Origin: an uncultured Gallionellaceae bacterium
Lineage (GTDB): Bacteria > Pseudomonadota > Gammaproteobacteria > Burkholderiales > Gallionellaceae
NCBI GenBank assembly: GCA_903913145.1
Contig: CAIWKC010000104.1
Span: 1 to 50,273, forward strand
Reading direction: 5' to 3'
Length of the DNA stretch: 50,273 bases
The translations under genes were made by a program, and so were the position numbers. This document shows positions 1 to 9,249 of the stretch, in pieces. Within the stretch, counting starts at the first letter, position 1; each line of letters opens with the position of its first letter. Under the pieces are notes generated by a model, which worked only from the letters and a program-made list of their open reading frames with translations, was not told the DNA's origin and did no database searches.

Positions 1-27
1 ACTTAACTTTTTTCACGAGGAGAAACA

Positions 28-1407
28 ATGAAAAAGCTAGCTCTTACAATCGCAAGCGTTGCGGCAATCGTTACGTTTGCACCTGAAGCGTCCGCGCTTC
101 CAGTATTTGCACGTCAAGTCGGCATGGCTTGTTCAGCATGTCACTTCCAGCATTTCCCACTGCTGAATTCATTTGGCCGTGCGTTCAAGGCTAATGGTTT
201 TACCATGATGGGTACTCAACCATTGATCGAAGGCGACAACGGATTGTCAATTCCGGATCGTTTGAATATCGCTGGTTTGACAACTATTTTTTACAGTTCT
301 CAATCTAATGACAATAATTCACCACATGTGGGTGTTCCTGCTTTCGGCGGCGAAGCCTCTTTGTTCTACGGTGGCCGTGTTTCTGAAAACGCGGGTTTCT
401 TGTCTGAGTTGGGCACGGGCGGTGCTGCTGCTGCAGTAAGTGCAGCTAAACTGGTTGTACTATACCCAGTGGGTGATAATCGTGCCGGATTGGCTGCGTT
501 CACTACTGGTCAAGGTGCTGGCTACGGCATGGAGCTGCTGAATACCGGTGCAGTGGATGCGCATAAGATGATGGGCAATGATGGCTTTCAAGGTCAGCAT
601 GGTAATGCTGCCTATGCCGCACGTTATATGGGCGCGATCAGTTCTGCAACAGGCGCGAGCTTAGTTGCTGACGGCACTTGGGGTTTCGCAAACGTTGGCG
701 TTTACGCACCAGTAGCTAATGGTGATGGCGCGCCTGCCAAAGCATTGTCACTGACTTATGGTCGTGTAGCAGGTATGTTTGACTTGGGTGGTTGGGATTC
801 TGCTGCGGGTGTTCAAGTTTTCGGTGGTTCAGCATGCTCTAAAGATACTGCGGCCGTTGCGGGGAACGTTCCGGGAACAGCTACTTATGATCCAGCTCAG
901 CCGATTGCTTTAGGGTCGGATTTTGCTGCAGGCGCTTGCACTGACTATGCATTGACCATTGTTGACGGTCAAATGCAAGGCGAAATTGGAGGTATGCCAG
1001 TCGGTTTCTATGCTGAGTATGGTGTGGCTCCAGCTAACTCCAATGGAACTAGTGCCAATGCTTTTGCAGCCGGAGGCTCACAGTTGGGTGGAGGAAAAGC
1101 TAATCTGAAAGTAACGACACTCAATGTGGCAACTTCAATTGAGGTTGTTACAGGTGCTACTGTTCAATTTGCGGCACGTTTTGCTAAGTTGGATGATGCA
1201 AGCACCACCGGTGCTAATGCCGCGATTGCTGGTAATGACAATGCCTTTATGATCGGTGTTACTTACCAACTGGCTCAAAACCTGAATTTGGGTGCTAACT
1301 ACACTGTTCAATCAGGTTCAGCTTGGGATGCGGCTGCGGCAGCTAATAACGGCGTTGACCCAACAGGTAAGACTGCTGGAACGATCGCTTTGACCGCACT
1401 GTTCTAA
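28..1407 (+). CDS. Cyc2-like fused monoheme cytochrome c / outer-membrane porin
   Basis: The 459-residue protein begins with a Sec signal peptide (about residues 1-23, ending near EASA). One heme motif, CSACH, lies at about residues 35-39, followed by the LLNSFGRAFKANGF segment typical of Cyc2-type cytochromes. The remaining roughly 390 residues are Gly/Ala-rich, with alternating polar and hydrophobic stretches, and end in a C-terminal Phe as outer-membrane barrels do. Cyc2 proteins oxidise extracellular Fe(II) and pass the electron through a barrel into the periplasm. Two further Cys (SACSK and GACTD) could form a loop disulfide. The start is fixed by GAGGAG 7 bases upstream of the ATG. A strong terminator follows, so this is the last or only gene of its transcript. 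Iron as substrate is inference; related fused cytochromes occur in organisms with other metabolism. Confidence 0.72.
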   Translation: MKKLALTIASVAAIVTFAPEASALPVFARQVGMACSACHFQHFPLLNSFGRAFKANGFTMMGTQPLIEGDNGLSIPDRLNIAGLTTIFYSSQSNDNNSPHVGVPAFGGEASLFYGGRVSENAGFLSELGTGGAAAAVSAAKLVVLYPVGDNRAGLAAFTTGQGAGYGMELLNTGAVDAHKMMGNDGFQGQHGNAAYAARYMGAISSATGASLVADGTWGFANVGVYAPVANGDGAPAKALSLTYGRVAGMFDLGGWDSAAGVQVFGGSACSKDTAAVAGNVPGTATYDPAQPIALGSDFAAGACTDYALTIVDGQMQGEIGGMPVGFYAEYGVAPANSNGTSANAFAAGGSQLGGGKANLKVTTLNVATSIEVVTGATVQFAARFAKLDDASTTGANAAIAGNDNAFMIGVTYQLAQNLNLGANYTVQSGSAWDAAAAANNGVDPTGKTAGTIALTALF

Positions 1408-1473
1408 GATCTAACTAGCGTTTGATGGGTTAAGGCCAGCCGAAACTCATCAAACAAAAGTGATGTACCTTTC

Positions 1474-1502
1474 AAGGGAGACTTCGGTCTCCCTTGTTTT
1501 TT
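1474..1502 (+). terminator. Rho-independent terminator after the Cyc2-like gene
   Basis: A perfect 9-bp stem AAGGGAGAC / GTCTCCCTT closes on a TTCG tetraloop and is followed by GTTTTTT. It sits about 65 bases after the cytochrome stop codon and just upstream of hrpA. Confidence 0.9.
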
Positions 1503-1539
1503 GTGCGAGCAAAACCGCCAACAGGTAAAATCGCACACT

Positions 1540-4500
1540 ATGAATTCTGTACTATCTCTTTCCGCACAACGCCGTTTGGCACGGGTGCAACAACTCACCG
1601 AAATCGAATATCCCGCAGACTTGCCCGTCGTGGCGCGACGCGAGGAATTAGCGCTGGCCATTGAAAAGCATCAAGTCATCATCGTGTGCGGAGAAACAGG
1701 TTCGGGCAAGACCACGCAATTGCCAAAGATATGCTTGAGTCTGGGCAGAGGCGTGCGGGGGGTGATTGGACATACTCAACCCAGGCGCGTGGCGGCAAGG
1801 TCGGTAGCGGCGCGAATTGCGCATGAATTGAAATCGGAGCTGGGCGGGCTGGTGGGTTACAAAGTTCGCTTCAACGATAAGGTGTCATCTGATACCTGTA
1901 TCAAACTCATGACCGACGGTATTCTGCTGGCAGAAATACACCATGACCCGCTGCTGAGAAATTACGACACGATTATTATCGACGAAGCGCATGAGCGTTC
2001 GCTGAATATTGATTTTTTGTTGGGATACTTTAAGCAGGTTTTGCCAAGACGGCCGGATTTGAAATTGATTATTACGTCGGCGACGCTGGATGCGGAAAGG
2101 TTTGCGAAGCATTTTGGGGGGGTGGGGGTTGTTTCAGAGATTACCCCCTCCCCAACCCCTCCCCCGTTGGGAGAGGGACTAAACCCCACATCGCTTCTCG
2201 GTTTTAGCTCCCTCTCCCCCCGGGGGAGGGCTGGGGAGGGGGTGTCTAGTAAAGTAAAATCTCACCCAACAGTTCCCGAACAGTTATTAACCCACGCCCG
2301 CGAACTGCGCAAAAACGCGACTGATGTCGAAAATTTACTCTGGTATTTATTGCGCAGGAACCAAATTCTTGGTTTTGGTTTTCGTCGCCAGCATCCGCTG
2401 GGTTCGTACATTCTCGATTTCTATTGCCATGAGGCAAAATTGGTCATTGAGCTGGATGGCGGGCAGCATGCTGAAGATGAGCAACTTAAACATGATCAAA
2501 AGCGGAGTGCCTGGTTGCAGGAACAGGGCATTACTGTATTGCGCTTTTGGAATAATGAGGTGTTGACGAATACTGAGGGGGTGTTGGAGACGATTTATGG
2601 GTGGTTGAGTTTGCGGGGTGTAAATACCCCCTCCCCAGCCCTCCCCCGGGGGGAGAGGGAGTTAAAACCGGGAAGTGACGCGGTGTTTAGTCTCTCCCCA
2701 GCACTTCCTCTGGGGGAATTAAAGCCGGGAAGTGACGTGGGGTTTAGTCCCTCTCCCCTCGGGGGAGGGGTTGGGGAGGGGGTGGTGGCAGATAGTCATG
2801 CTGACTCAGTAATCTCGTCTCTCGCCCCCATCATCCAAGTCTCCGGCCGAACCTATCCTGTTGAAATCCGCTATCGGCCACCGCAACAAAATGAAGAAGG
2901 CGACTTGCAGGATATTCCGCAGGCGATATGCAGTGCGCTGGACGAACTGAGTATTGGCGGCTTGCGCGGAGATGTGCTGGTGTTTCTACCCGGCGAGCGT
3001 GAAATACGCGATACCGCCGAGGCACTGCGCAAACATCAGCACAGGGGCATTGAAATCCTGCCGTTGTTTTCGCGCTTATCAATTGCCGAGCAGGATCGGG
3101 TCTTCAAACCCGCCTCAGGGGTGCGTCGCGTGGTGCTGGCGACCAATGTGGCGGAAACATCGCTTACCGTGCCTAACATCGGCTACGTGATCGACAGCGG
3201 ACTGGCGCGCATCAATCGTTACAGTGTGCGGCAGAAGGTGGAGCAACTGCGTATTGAGAGCATCGCGCGGGCCGCTGCCAACCAGCGTGCCGGTCGTTGC
3301 GGACGGGTGATGAGCGGGGTGTGTGTCCGCTTGTACGAAGAGGCGGATTTTTTGCAGCGGCCTGAATTTGCCGATGCCGAGATTTTCCGCGTGTCGTTGG
3401 CCACGGTGATCTTGCGTATGAGTGCGCTGGGTTTGGGTGAGGTAAGTGAGTTTCCGTTCATTGAGCCACCTGGTTCGCGTGCGATTGCGGATGGGTATCA
3501 ATTGTTGATTGAGTTGGGGGCGATTTCGGAGGGCTTACCCCCTCCCCAACCCTCCCCCGGAGGGAGAGGGAGTTTGCAGTCTTTTCCCGCCGTGAGAGCA
3601 AGAGGGGAGGGAGAAAGTGCCCCACGCAGCGTAACTCGCCCCCTCACTCCCCTTGGTCATGAACTCGCCAAACTACCCCTCGATCCAAAGGTGGCGCGGC
3701 TCTTATTGGCTGGGCGGCAGTACCATTGTTTAGATGAGATTCTGATTATCGCCAGTGCGTTGTCTTTGCAAGACCCGCGTGATCGTCCGGCCGAACGACG
3801 CGAAGCGGCTGATGCGGCGCATCATCGATTTAACGATGAGCGTTCAGACTTTCTGGCCTACATTAAATTGTGGGCGTGGTTTCAGGATGCGGTGAAACAT
3901 AAGAAGACGAACAAGTTGTGGGCGAGTGAATGTCGGGAGAAGTTTTTGTCACCGGTGAGGTTGCGGGAGTGGCATGAGTTGCATCAGCAGTTACATGCTC
4001 AGGTGGCGGAGATGGGGATGTTGGGTGGGGGCGCTAGGGTGTCCCGGCACCCCCTCCCCAACCCCTCCCCCGGAGGGAGAGGGACTAAAATCGCGGGCCT
4101 TAACGCTAACTCAGCGGGTTCTAATACGAGCTCCCTCTCCCAACGGGGGAGGGTTGGGGAGGGGGTAGTTGAGCCAATAGCGCAAGCACCCCAACCCGCC
4201 ACCTACGAACAAATCCACAAAGCTCTGCTCACCGGCCTTCTCGGCAACATCGGTTGCAAAGGCATTGATCGCGAACCTTATTACCTTGGCGCGCGCGAGA
4301 TCAAATTCTACATTGCCTCAAATTCGGTATTGGCAAAAAAGGGGACGAAGTGGGTAGTCGCAGCGGAAATTGTGGAAACGACGAAGTTGTTTGCACGTTG
4401 CGTGGCACGCATTGAACCTGAGTGGCTGGAAGAGGTAGGCGCGCATTTGATCAAGCGCCATTACTTCGATGCGCATTGGGAGAAAAAAGCGGCGCAGGTG

Positions 4501-6315
4501 GCGGCGTGGGAGCGCAGCACTTTGTACGGCTTGGTGATCAATCCCAAGAAGCGCGTGCATTACGGACCGATGAACGTGGTGGAGTCGCGCGAAATTTTTA
4601 TCCGCGAAGCGCTGGTGACCGGCGAATTTAATACGCAAGCGCCTTTTTTTGCACATAACCAGAAATTGATCGCCGACATCGAAGCGCTGGAACATAAAGC
4701 GCGGCGACCGGATGTGCTGGTGGATGATGAATTAATTTATGCGTTTTACGACGAGCGCATTCCGGCAGGCATTCACAACGGCGCAGCATTTGAACATTGG
4801 CGCAAGGAAGCGGAGCGAGAAACGCCGCGTTTACTTTATCTGAAAAAAGACGATTTGATGCGGCACGAGGCGGCGGGAATTACCACCGCTCAATTTCCGC
4901 CACAAATGCAAATGAGCAATGTGAGCTATGCACTTGGCTATAACTTTGCCCCGGGTAAAAATGATGACGGCGTCACGCTCACTGTGCCGCAAGCCTTGTT
5001 GAATCAGGTGTCGGCGATGCGCTGCGAATATCTGGTGCCGGGATTGCTGGCAGAAAAAGTCGCCCAGCTGGTGAAATCATTGCCGCAAAAAATACGCCGG
5101 AATTGTGTGCCGGTACCGGAATTTGCGGCGGCATTCAGCGTGGCAGTGTTGCCATCAGACACGCCGTTGTTGCAAGCGCTGGCGCGCTACATTCGCGAAC
5201 AAAAGCAACTCGATGTGCCGCTGGATGCTTTCCGAATGGAACAATTGCCCACGCATTTGCTGATGAATTTTCGGGTGATGGATGAACATGGCCGGCAATT
5301 AGGGATGTCGAGGAATTTTGGGCAGTTGAGGGGCGAATTTGGGGTGAGGACTTCTGTGGTGACAAACCCCCTCCCCAACCCCTCCCCCGTAGGGAGAGGG
5401 ACTAAAACCGTGGGCCTCAACGCTAACTCCCTCTCTCCTTGGGGGAGGGTTGGGGAGGGGGTAGCTTTGCAACGCTACACCGACTGGTCCTTCAACGATT
5501 TCAAACCCACCTCCGAAGAACTTCGCGCCGGCCAGACCATTACTGTGTTTAACGCATTGATAGACGCCGGCGATGCCGTAACCCTGCAAAGTTTCGACAC
5601 CCGCGAAGAAGCCCAAACGTCACACCGCTTGGGATTACGCCGCTTATTCATGTTGGCGCTGAAGGAACAAGTAAAATATCTGGAAAAAAATCTGCCGGGG
5701 TTGCAGGCGATGGCGATGAAATTTTTGCCATTTGGATCACAGCAAGACTTGCAGCGGCAAATATTGTCGGTGACCTTTGACCGCTGTAGTTTGAATGAGC
5801 CCTGGCCAGAAAACGCTAAGGAATTTGATGTTCGTTGCAAAGAGGCGAAAGCGCGTTTGAATCTGGTGGCGCAGGAAATTGCGCGGCTGGTGGGTGAGGT
5901 ATTAACTGAATATCAGGTTTTGCAAAAAGCGCTGCCCGGCCACAAGGCGCACCCTCAGGTGCAGCAGGATATTCGCAATCAATGCGAATGGTTGCTGGGC
6001 AAGGAATGGATCGCACGGACGCCTTACGAGAGAATGCAACATATGCCGCGCTATTTAAAGGCGATTAATATTCGACTGGAAAAGTTGCGCGCAAACCCGG
6101 CACGCGATGCGCAACTTTTGGCGCAAATGAGTCCGTTGCAACAGCAATGGCAGCGCAAGTTGTCTGCCTTGCAGGGTGACATTGATGTGCGTGCACAAGA
6201 TTTTGGCTGGATGATGCAGGAGTTGCGGGTTTCTTTGTTTGCGCAGGAACTAAAAACCCCGGTGATCGTGTCGGTAAAACGGCTGGAGAAGATTCTGTCC
6301 GGACTAAACAGTTAA
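1540..6315 (+). CDS. hrpA: ATP-dependent RNA helicase HrpA with four in-frame repeat insertions and an embedded DUF559 domain
   Basis: This is a DEAH-box helicase of the HrpA family. Walker A GETGSGKT is at residues 51-58, DEAH near 148, SAT near 180 and QRAGRCGR near 582, with the HrpA-specific C-terminal region intact to the stop. Counted from the ATG at 1540, which is preferred to the upstream TTG at 1501, it has about 1,591 residues; family members have about 1,300. The excess is four insertions that do not break the frame: about residues 194-428 (repeat, DUF559 nuclease-like domain, repeat), 663-700, 828-882 and 1272-1311. The first falls exactly between the motif III region (AERFAKHFGG) and APIIQVSGRTYPVE, which are contiguous in ordinary HrpA. 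HrpA acts on structured RNA and stalled ribosomes. Whether the interrupted protein is active is unknown, but every recognised motif is intact and there is no stop or frameshift. Confidence 0.92.
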   Translation: MNSVLSLSAQRRLARVQQLTEIEYPADLPVVARREELALAIEKHQVIIVCGETGSGKTTQLPKICLSLGRGVRGVIGHTQPRRVAARSVAARIAHELKSELGGLVGYKVRFNDKVSSDTCIKLMTDGILLAEIHHDPLLRNYDTIIIDEAHERSLNIDFLLGYFKQVLPRRPDLKLIITSATLDAERFAKHFGGVGVVSEITPSPTPPPLGEGLNPTSLLGFSSLSPRGRAGEGVSSKVKSHPTVPEQLLTHARELRKNATDVENLLWYLLRRNQILGFGFRRQHPLGSYILDFYCHEAKLVIELDGGQHAEDEQLKHDQKRSAWLQEQGITVLRFWNNEVLTNTEGVLETIYGWLSLRGVNTPSPALPRGERELKPGSDAVFSLSPALPLGELKPGSDVGFSPSPLGGGVGEGVVADSHADSVISSLAPIIQVSGRTYPVEIRYRPPQQNEEGDLQDIPQAICSALDELSIGGLRGDVLVFLPGEREIRDTAEALRKHQHRGIEILPLFSRLSIAEQDRVFKPASGVRRVVLATNVAETSLTVPNIGYVIDSGLARINRYSVRQKVEQLRIESIARAAANQRAGRCGRVMSGVCVRLYEEADFLQRPEFADAEIFRVSLATVILRMSALGLGEVSEFPFIEPPGSRAIADGYQLLIELGAISEGLPPPQPSPGGRGSLQSFPAVRARGEGESAPRSVTRPLTPLGHELAKLPLDPKVARLLLAGRQYHCLDEILIIASALSLQDPRDRPAERREAADAAHHRFNDERSDFLAYIKLWAWFQDAVKHKKTNKLWASECREKFLSPVRLREWHELHQQLHAQVAEMGMLGGGARVSRHPLPNPSPGGRGTKIAGLNANSAGSNTSSLSQRGRVGEGVVEPIAQAPQPATYEQIHKALLTGLLGNIGCKGIDREPYYLGAREIKFYIASNSVLAKKGTKWVVAAEIVETTKLFARCVARIEPEWLEEVGAHLIKRHYFDAHWEKKAAQVAAWERSTLYGLVINPKKRVHYGPMNVVESREIFIREALVTGEFNTQAPFFAHNQKLIADIEALEHKARRPDVLVDDELIYAFYDERIPAGIHNGAAFEHWRKEAERETPRLLYLKKDDLMRHEAAGITTAQFPPQMQMSNVSYALGYNFAPGKNDDGVTLTVPQALLNQVSAMRCEYLVPGLLAEKVAQLVKSLPQKIRRNCVPVPEFAAAFSVAVLPSDTPLLQALARYIREQKQLDVPLDAFRMEQLPTHLLMNFRVMDEHGRQLGMSRNFGQLRGEFGVRTSVVTNPLPNPSPVGRGTKTVGLNANSLSPWGRVGEGVALQRYTDWSFNDFKPTSEELRAGQTITVFNALIDAGDAVTLQSFDTREEAQTSHRLGLRRLFMLALKEQVKYLEKNLPGLQAMAMKFLPFGSQQDLQRQILSVTFDRCSLNEPWPENAKEFDVRCKEAKARLNLVAQEIARLVGEVLTEYQVLQKALPGHKAHPQVQQDIRNQCEWLLGKEWIARTPYERMQHMPRYLKAINIRLEKLRANPARDAQLLAQMSPLQQQWQRKLSALQGDIDVRAQDFGWMMQELRVSLFAQELKTPVIVSVKRLEKILSGLNS
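2144..2242. repeat. GC-rich palindromic repeat doublet R1 (within hrpA)
   Basis: The left unit CCCCCTCCCCAACCCCTCCC runs into GGGAGAGGGACTAAA. About 20 bases later the reverse complement returns as TTTTAGCTCCCTCTCCC and GGGGAGGGCTGGGGAGGGGG. This is a pair of REP-like units in opposite orientation. It is translated as TPSPTPPPLGEG and SLSPRGRAGEGV. Confidence 0.88.
2627..2782. repeat. GC-rich palindromic repeat doublet R2 (within hrpA)
   Basis: It has the same architecture as R1 (translated TPSPALPRGEREL ... SPLGGGVGEGVV) but a longer middle. The middle contains a direct duplication of CCGGGAAGTGACG followed by GTTTAGTC, about 65 bases apart. Its loop is the reverse complement of the R1 loop (CCCCACATCGCTTCTCGG in R1), so R1 and R2 lie in inverted orientation around the DUF559 segment. 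Confidence 0.88.
3538..3612. repeat. Palindromic repeat R3 (within hrpA)
   Basis: A left unit CCCCCTCCCCAACCCTCCCC with GGAGGGAGAGGGAG is followed by a degenerate right side (AGAGGGGAGGGAG). It is translated as LPPPQPSPGGRGS, a different reading frame from R1, and interrupts HrpA just after YQLLIELGAI. Confidence 0.8.
4050..4165. repeat. Palindromic repeat doublet R4 (within hrpA)
   Basis: Left and right inverted units surround a loop containing GGGCCTTAACGCTAACTC. It is translated as HPLPNPSPGGRGT ... SLSQRGRVGEGVV. The same loop family occurs in R5. Confidence 0.88.
5367..5461. repeat. Palindromic repeat doublet R5 (within hrpA)
   Basis: It closely resembles R4: left unit CCCCCTCCCCAACCCCTCCC, loop GGGCCTCAACGCTAACTC, right unit GGGGGAGGGTTGGGGAGGGG. 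It is translated as NPLPNPSPVGRGT ... SLSPWGRVGEGVA and interrupts HrpA before YTDWSFNDF. Confidence 0.88.
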
Positions 6316-6474
6316 AGGAATCTTCTAAAATATAATATTGTTAAATGAGTAGGGTTGAATAAGCCTGTTATTGGCAAAAATGAAATGACTTCGTTGCTGG
6401 TTCGTTATTAGCCCATCAGGCTTTGCGTAAGGTGGGGTAATATGTGTACATTAAAATTTAATCAAGGTTAAAAG

Positions 6475-8754
6475 ATGGATAAGCAAACTAGAGAAGCTGC
6501 CTTGCAATATCACCGGGCTTCTCCGGCTGGAAAAATATCTGTGGTTTCAAGCAAGCCGATGCTCACGCAGCGGGATTTGTCGCTGGCCTACTCGCCGGGT
6601 GTTGCCGCAGCTTGCGAAGAAATTGTGCGCGACCCGAACGAGGCGCGCAATTTGACTGCGCGAGGCAATCTGGTTGGTGTAATTACCAACGGCACGGCTG
6701 TATTGGGACTGGGCAACATTGGCCCGCTGGCAGGCAAGCCGGTGATGGAAGGCAAGGCCGTGTTATTTAAAAAATTTGCCGGCATTGATGTATTCGATAT
6801 TGAAATTTCCGAAAATGACCCCGACAAGCTGGTGGAAATAATTGCGGCTCTGGAACCGACGTTTGGCGGTATCAATCTGGAAGATATTAAAGCGCCTGAA
6901 TGTTTTTACGTCGAGCGCAAGCTGCGCGAGCGCATGCGTATTCCGGTGTTTCATGACGATCAACACGGCACCTCAATTATTGTCGGTGCGGCACTCTTGA
7001 ACGGGCTCAAGGTTGTTGGTAAAAAAATTGACGAGATCAAACTGGTCGCATCCGGTGCGGGTGCGGCGGCGCTGGCCTGTCTCGATATGCTGGTAGGGCT
7101 TGGCGTGAAGATGGAAAACATCATCGTTACCGATATCAAAGGGGTGGTGTATGAAGGCCGCACCGAAGAAATGGACGATAACAAGGCGCGCTACGCTGTT
7201 AAAACTTCAGCGCGCAGTCTGTCGGAAGTGATTGGTGGCGCGGATGTGTTTTTAGGCCTGTCAGCCGGCGGTGTGTTAAAGCCCGATATGGTGAAGGTGA
7301 TGGCAGATCGACCGCTTATTTTTGCCCTGGCGAATCCCAATCCGGAGATTTTGCCGGAAGAGGCAAAGGCGGTGCGACCCGATGCGATTCTGGCGACGGG
7401 TCGCTCTGATTACCCTAATCAGGTTAACAACGCGTTGTGCTTTCCTTATATTTTTCGAGGCGCGCTGGATGTCGGCGCGTCTACGATTAATGAAGCCATG
7501 AAACGAGCAGCAGTGCATGCGATAGCCGCTCTGGCAGAAGCCGAACAGTCGGATCAAGTGGCAGAAGTATACGGAGAGGAAAGCTTAACCTTCGGGCCAA
7601 ACTATCTGATTCCCAAACCGTTTGATCCCCGTCTGATTACACTGATTGCTCCCGCAGTCGCGCAGGCCGCGATGGATAGCGGGGTGGCAACGCGTCCGAT
7701 TACCGATATGTCGGCGTATCACGAGAAGTTGACGCAGTTTCTTTATCACTCGAACATGCTGATGAAGCCGGTGTTCGACTTTGCCAAAAAATATCCGAAG
7801 CGACTGGTATACGCCGAGGGAGAAGACGAGCGCGTGCTGCATGCCGCTCAGACCGTGGTGGATGAAGGCATTGCCTATCCGATACTGGTGGGTCGCCCTA
7901 CAGTGATCGAGCAACGTATCGCCAAGCTCGGTTTGCGTATTCGTGCGGGAGAACAGTTCGAACTGGTGAATCCGGAAAGCGATAACCGCTATCGAGAGTA
8001 TTGCAATGAATATCACCGGCTGATGCAACGTCAGGGCGTTACACCCGATTCGGCAAAACGCGAAATGCGCCGTCGAAATACCCTGATCGCGGCGATGATG
8101 GTGCGTATGGGCGCAGCTGACGCGATGCTGTGTGGAACTGTCTCGCAACCGCTGAGTCATTTGCGCTATATAAATGAAGTTATCGGCCAGCGTCCCGGTG
8201 CAGGCGTGTATGCGGCGATGAATATTTTGATGCTGCCCGGCTATACTTTATTTATTTGCGACACTCATGTGAATCTTGATCCGACAGCGGAGCAAATTGC
8301 CATGATGACATTGTTGGCCGCGGAAGAAGTTCGCCGTTTTGGACTCGTGCCTAAAGTAGCGCTTTTGTCGCACTCCAATTTTGGCAGTTACAGAGATGCT
8401 TCTGCCCAAAAAATGTGCAATGCGCGCGAGTTGCTGGAAAAGCTTGCACCGAATCTGGAAGTGGAAGGAGAAATTCACGGTGATGCGGCACTATCGGAAA
8501 CACTGCGCTCTCAAGCGTTCCCGTCCTCGCGCTTGAAGGGTTCTGCAAACGTGCTGATCATGCCCAATCTGGATGCGGCAAATATTGCTTACAACTTGCT
8601 CAAAATTACCGGCGGCGAGGGCATCACCATTGGGTCGATTCTGTTGGGTGTGGATAAATCGGTTCACATACTGACATCCACGGCCACGGTGCGTCGCATC
8701 GTTAACATGAGTGCTTTTGCGGTTGCCGGTGTGAAGACAACAAAGGGAAAATAA
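6475..8754 (+). CDS. maeB: NADP-dependent malic enzyme fused to a phosphotransacetylase-like domain
   Basis: At 759 residues this is the usual length of MaeB. The N-terminal malic enzyme half (about 1-430) has [14 protein letters not shown], the FHDDQHGTS substrate motif and an NAD(P)-binding [13 protein letters not shown]. The C-terminal half (about 435-759) is phosphotransacetylase-like, with [22 protein letters not shown] and a GGGEGIT-type loop. It oxidatively decarboxylates malate to pyruvate and makes NADPH; in characterised MaeB proteins the C-terminal domain is regulatory (acetyl-CoA sensing) rather than a strong acetyltransferase. The ATG at 6475 follows AAGGTTAAAAG. It is monocistronic by spacing: 160 bases separate it from hrpA and 225 from the next gene. 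Confidence 0.93.
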   Translation: MDKQTREAALQYHRASPAGKISVVSSKPMLTQRDLSLAYSPGVAAACEEIVRDPNEARNLTARGNLVGVITNGTAVLGLGNIGPLAGKPVMEGKAVLFKKFAGIDVFDIEISENDPDKLVEIIAALEPTFGGINLEDIKAPECFYVERKLRERMRIPVFHDDQHGTSIIVGAALLNGLKVVGKKIDEIKLVASGAGAAALACLDMLVGLGVKMENIIVTDIKGVVYEGRTEEMDDNKARYAVKTSARSLSEVIGGADVFLGLSAGGVLKPDMVKVMADRPLIFALANPNPEILPEEAKAVRPDAILATGRSDYPNQVNNALCFPYIFRGALDVGASTINEAMKRAAVHAIAALAEAEQSDQVAEVYGEESLTFGPNYLIPKPFDPRLITLIAPAVAQAAMDSGVATRPITDMSAYHEKLTQFLYHSNMLMKPVFDFAKKYPKRLVYAEGEDERVLHAAQTVVDEGIAYPILVGRPTVIEQRIAKLGLRIRAGEQFELVNPESDNRYREYCNEYHRLMQRQGVTPDSAKREMRRRNTLIAAMMVRMGAADAMLCGTVSQPLSHLRYINEVIGQRPGAGVYAAMNILMLPGYTLFICDTHVNLDPTAEQIAMMTLLAAEEVRRFGLVPKVALLSHSNFGSYRDASAQKMCNARELLEKLAPNLEVEGEIHGDAALSETLRSQAFPSSRLKGSANVLIMPNLDAANIAYNLLKITGGEGITIGSILLGVDKSVHILTSTATVRRIVNMSAFAVAGVKTTKGK

Positions 8755-8853
8755 AAATCTAAATTTCGTTGCTATGCGGCGGTGTAGTTTTTTGTTTCTT
8801 GCTTTGACTGGATTGAACCCAGATAATCCATTAGGCCATGCGTTCTTTGCAGG

Positions 8854-8903
8854 AGGCCGATTCATCGGTCGAAATTGGCCATGATCGCTCGATTAATCGG
8901 CCT
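8854..8903. repeat. Inverted repeat downstream of maeB
   Basis: AGGCCGATT at 8854 and its complement AATCGGCCT ending at 8903 are separated by 32 bases. A short AAAACG-GCG-CGTTTTT hairpin follows directly. The pair may form the maeB terminator; the long loop makes this uncertain. Confidence 0.35.
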
Positions 8904-8979
8904 TCTAAAACGGCGCGTTTTTCTAATGGATGATTTGGATTGAAAATATAAATTTTAGCGATTCACTTGGGAGAAATAC

Positions 8980-9222
8980 ATGAACAAACAGGAAATCGAA
9001 TTGCTCAGCAAGGAAGTAGAAATGCTGATGAGTGAACGCACTCGATTGTTGAACGTAGTGGGGGCTGCAGCAGTGTTGGTTGCAAATGCCAATGCCAGCG
9101 AATTGCCGCCTGAAACTGCCGAAGCGGCGGAACGACTGTCGAGGTATGTGAATGAGCTTCCTGAAGAGACGCTTAAGGACGCACTCGATGCGCTGAACGC
9201 AGTTGACTTGGCGAATGCCTGA
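8980..9222 (+). CDS. Small hypothetical coiled-coil protein
   Basis: This is an 80-residue acidic protein. Residues 1-25 (IELLSKEVEMLMSERTRLLNVV) form a likely coiled coil. A short Ala-rich hydrophobic patch (GAAAVLVANA) and a second helix rich in Glu/Leu follow. The start is supported by GGGAG 8 bases upstream. It lies 27 bases before the patatin gene on the same strand and probably shares its transcript. I do not recognise the family; no enzymatic motif is visible. Confidence 0.6.
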   Translation: MNKQEIELLSKEVEMLMSERTRLLNVVGAAAVLVANANASELPPETAEAAERLSRYVNELPEETLKDALDALNAVDLANA

Positions 9223-9249
9223 CGTCTTGATGATATTTGCCAAGCAAAT

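Larger units (their letters stand above)
2127..2822 (+). mobile_element. In-frame insertion I in hrpA: DUF559 endonuclease-like domain between two palindromic repeat doublets
   Basis: The segment splits the helicase core. Its middle (about 2266-2620) encodes a DUF559 domain related to very-short-patch-repair endonucleases. Recognisable parts are the ELRKNATDVENLLWYLLRR start, FRRQHPLGSYILDFYC, and the PD-(D/E)XK-like core VIELDGGQH, followed by VLRFWNNEVL. It is bracketed by a GC-rich palindromic doublet on each side, and the loop sequences of the two doublets match in reverse-complement orientation. No intein splice motifs are visible, so the insert is probably translated as part of HrpA. 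Family identity is seen; mobility of the unit is inference. Confidence 0.6.

Noticed and set aside
1404-1661. Minus-strand ORF over the cytochrome terminator
   Set aside because: It runs through the terminator hairpin and the hrpA start; no ribosome-binding site or family.
2324-2566. Plus-strand ORF in another frame of the DUF559 segment
   Set aside because: The DUF559 motifs are in the hrpA frame; this is a shadow.
2127-2822. HrpA insertion as an intein
   Set aside because: No splice-junction Cys/Ser, no block B or HN-C ending; the embedded domain is DUF559, not a LAGLIDADG or HNH homing domain.
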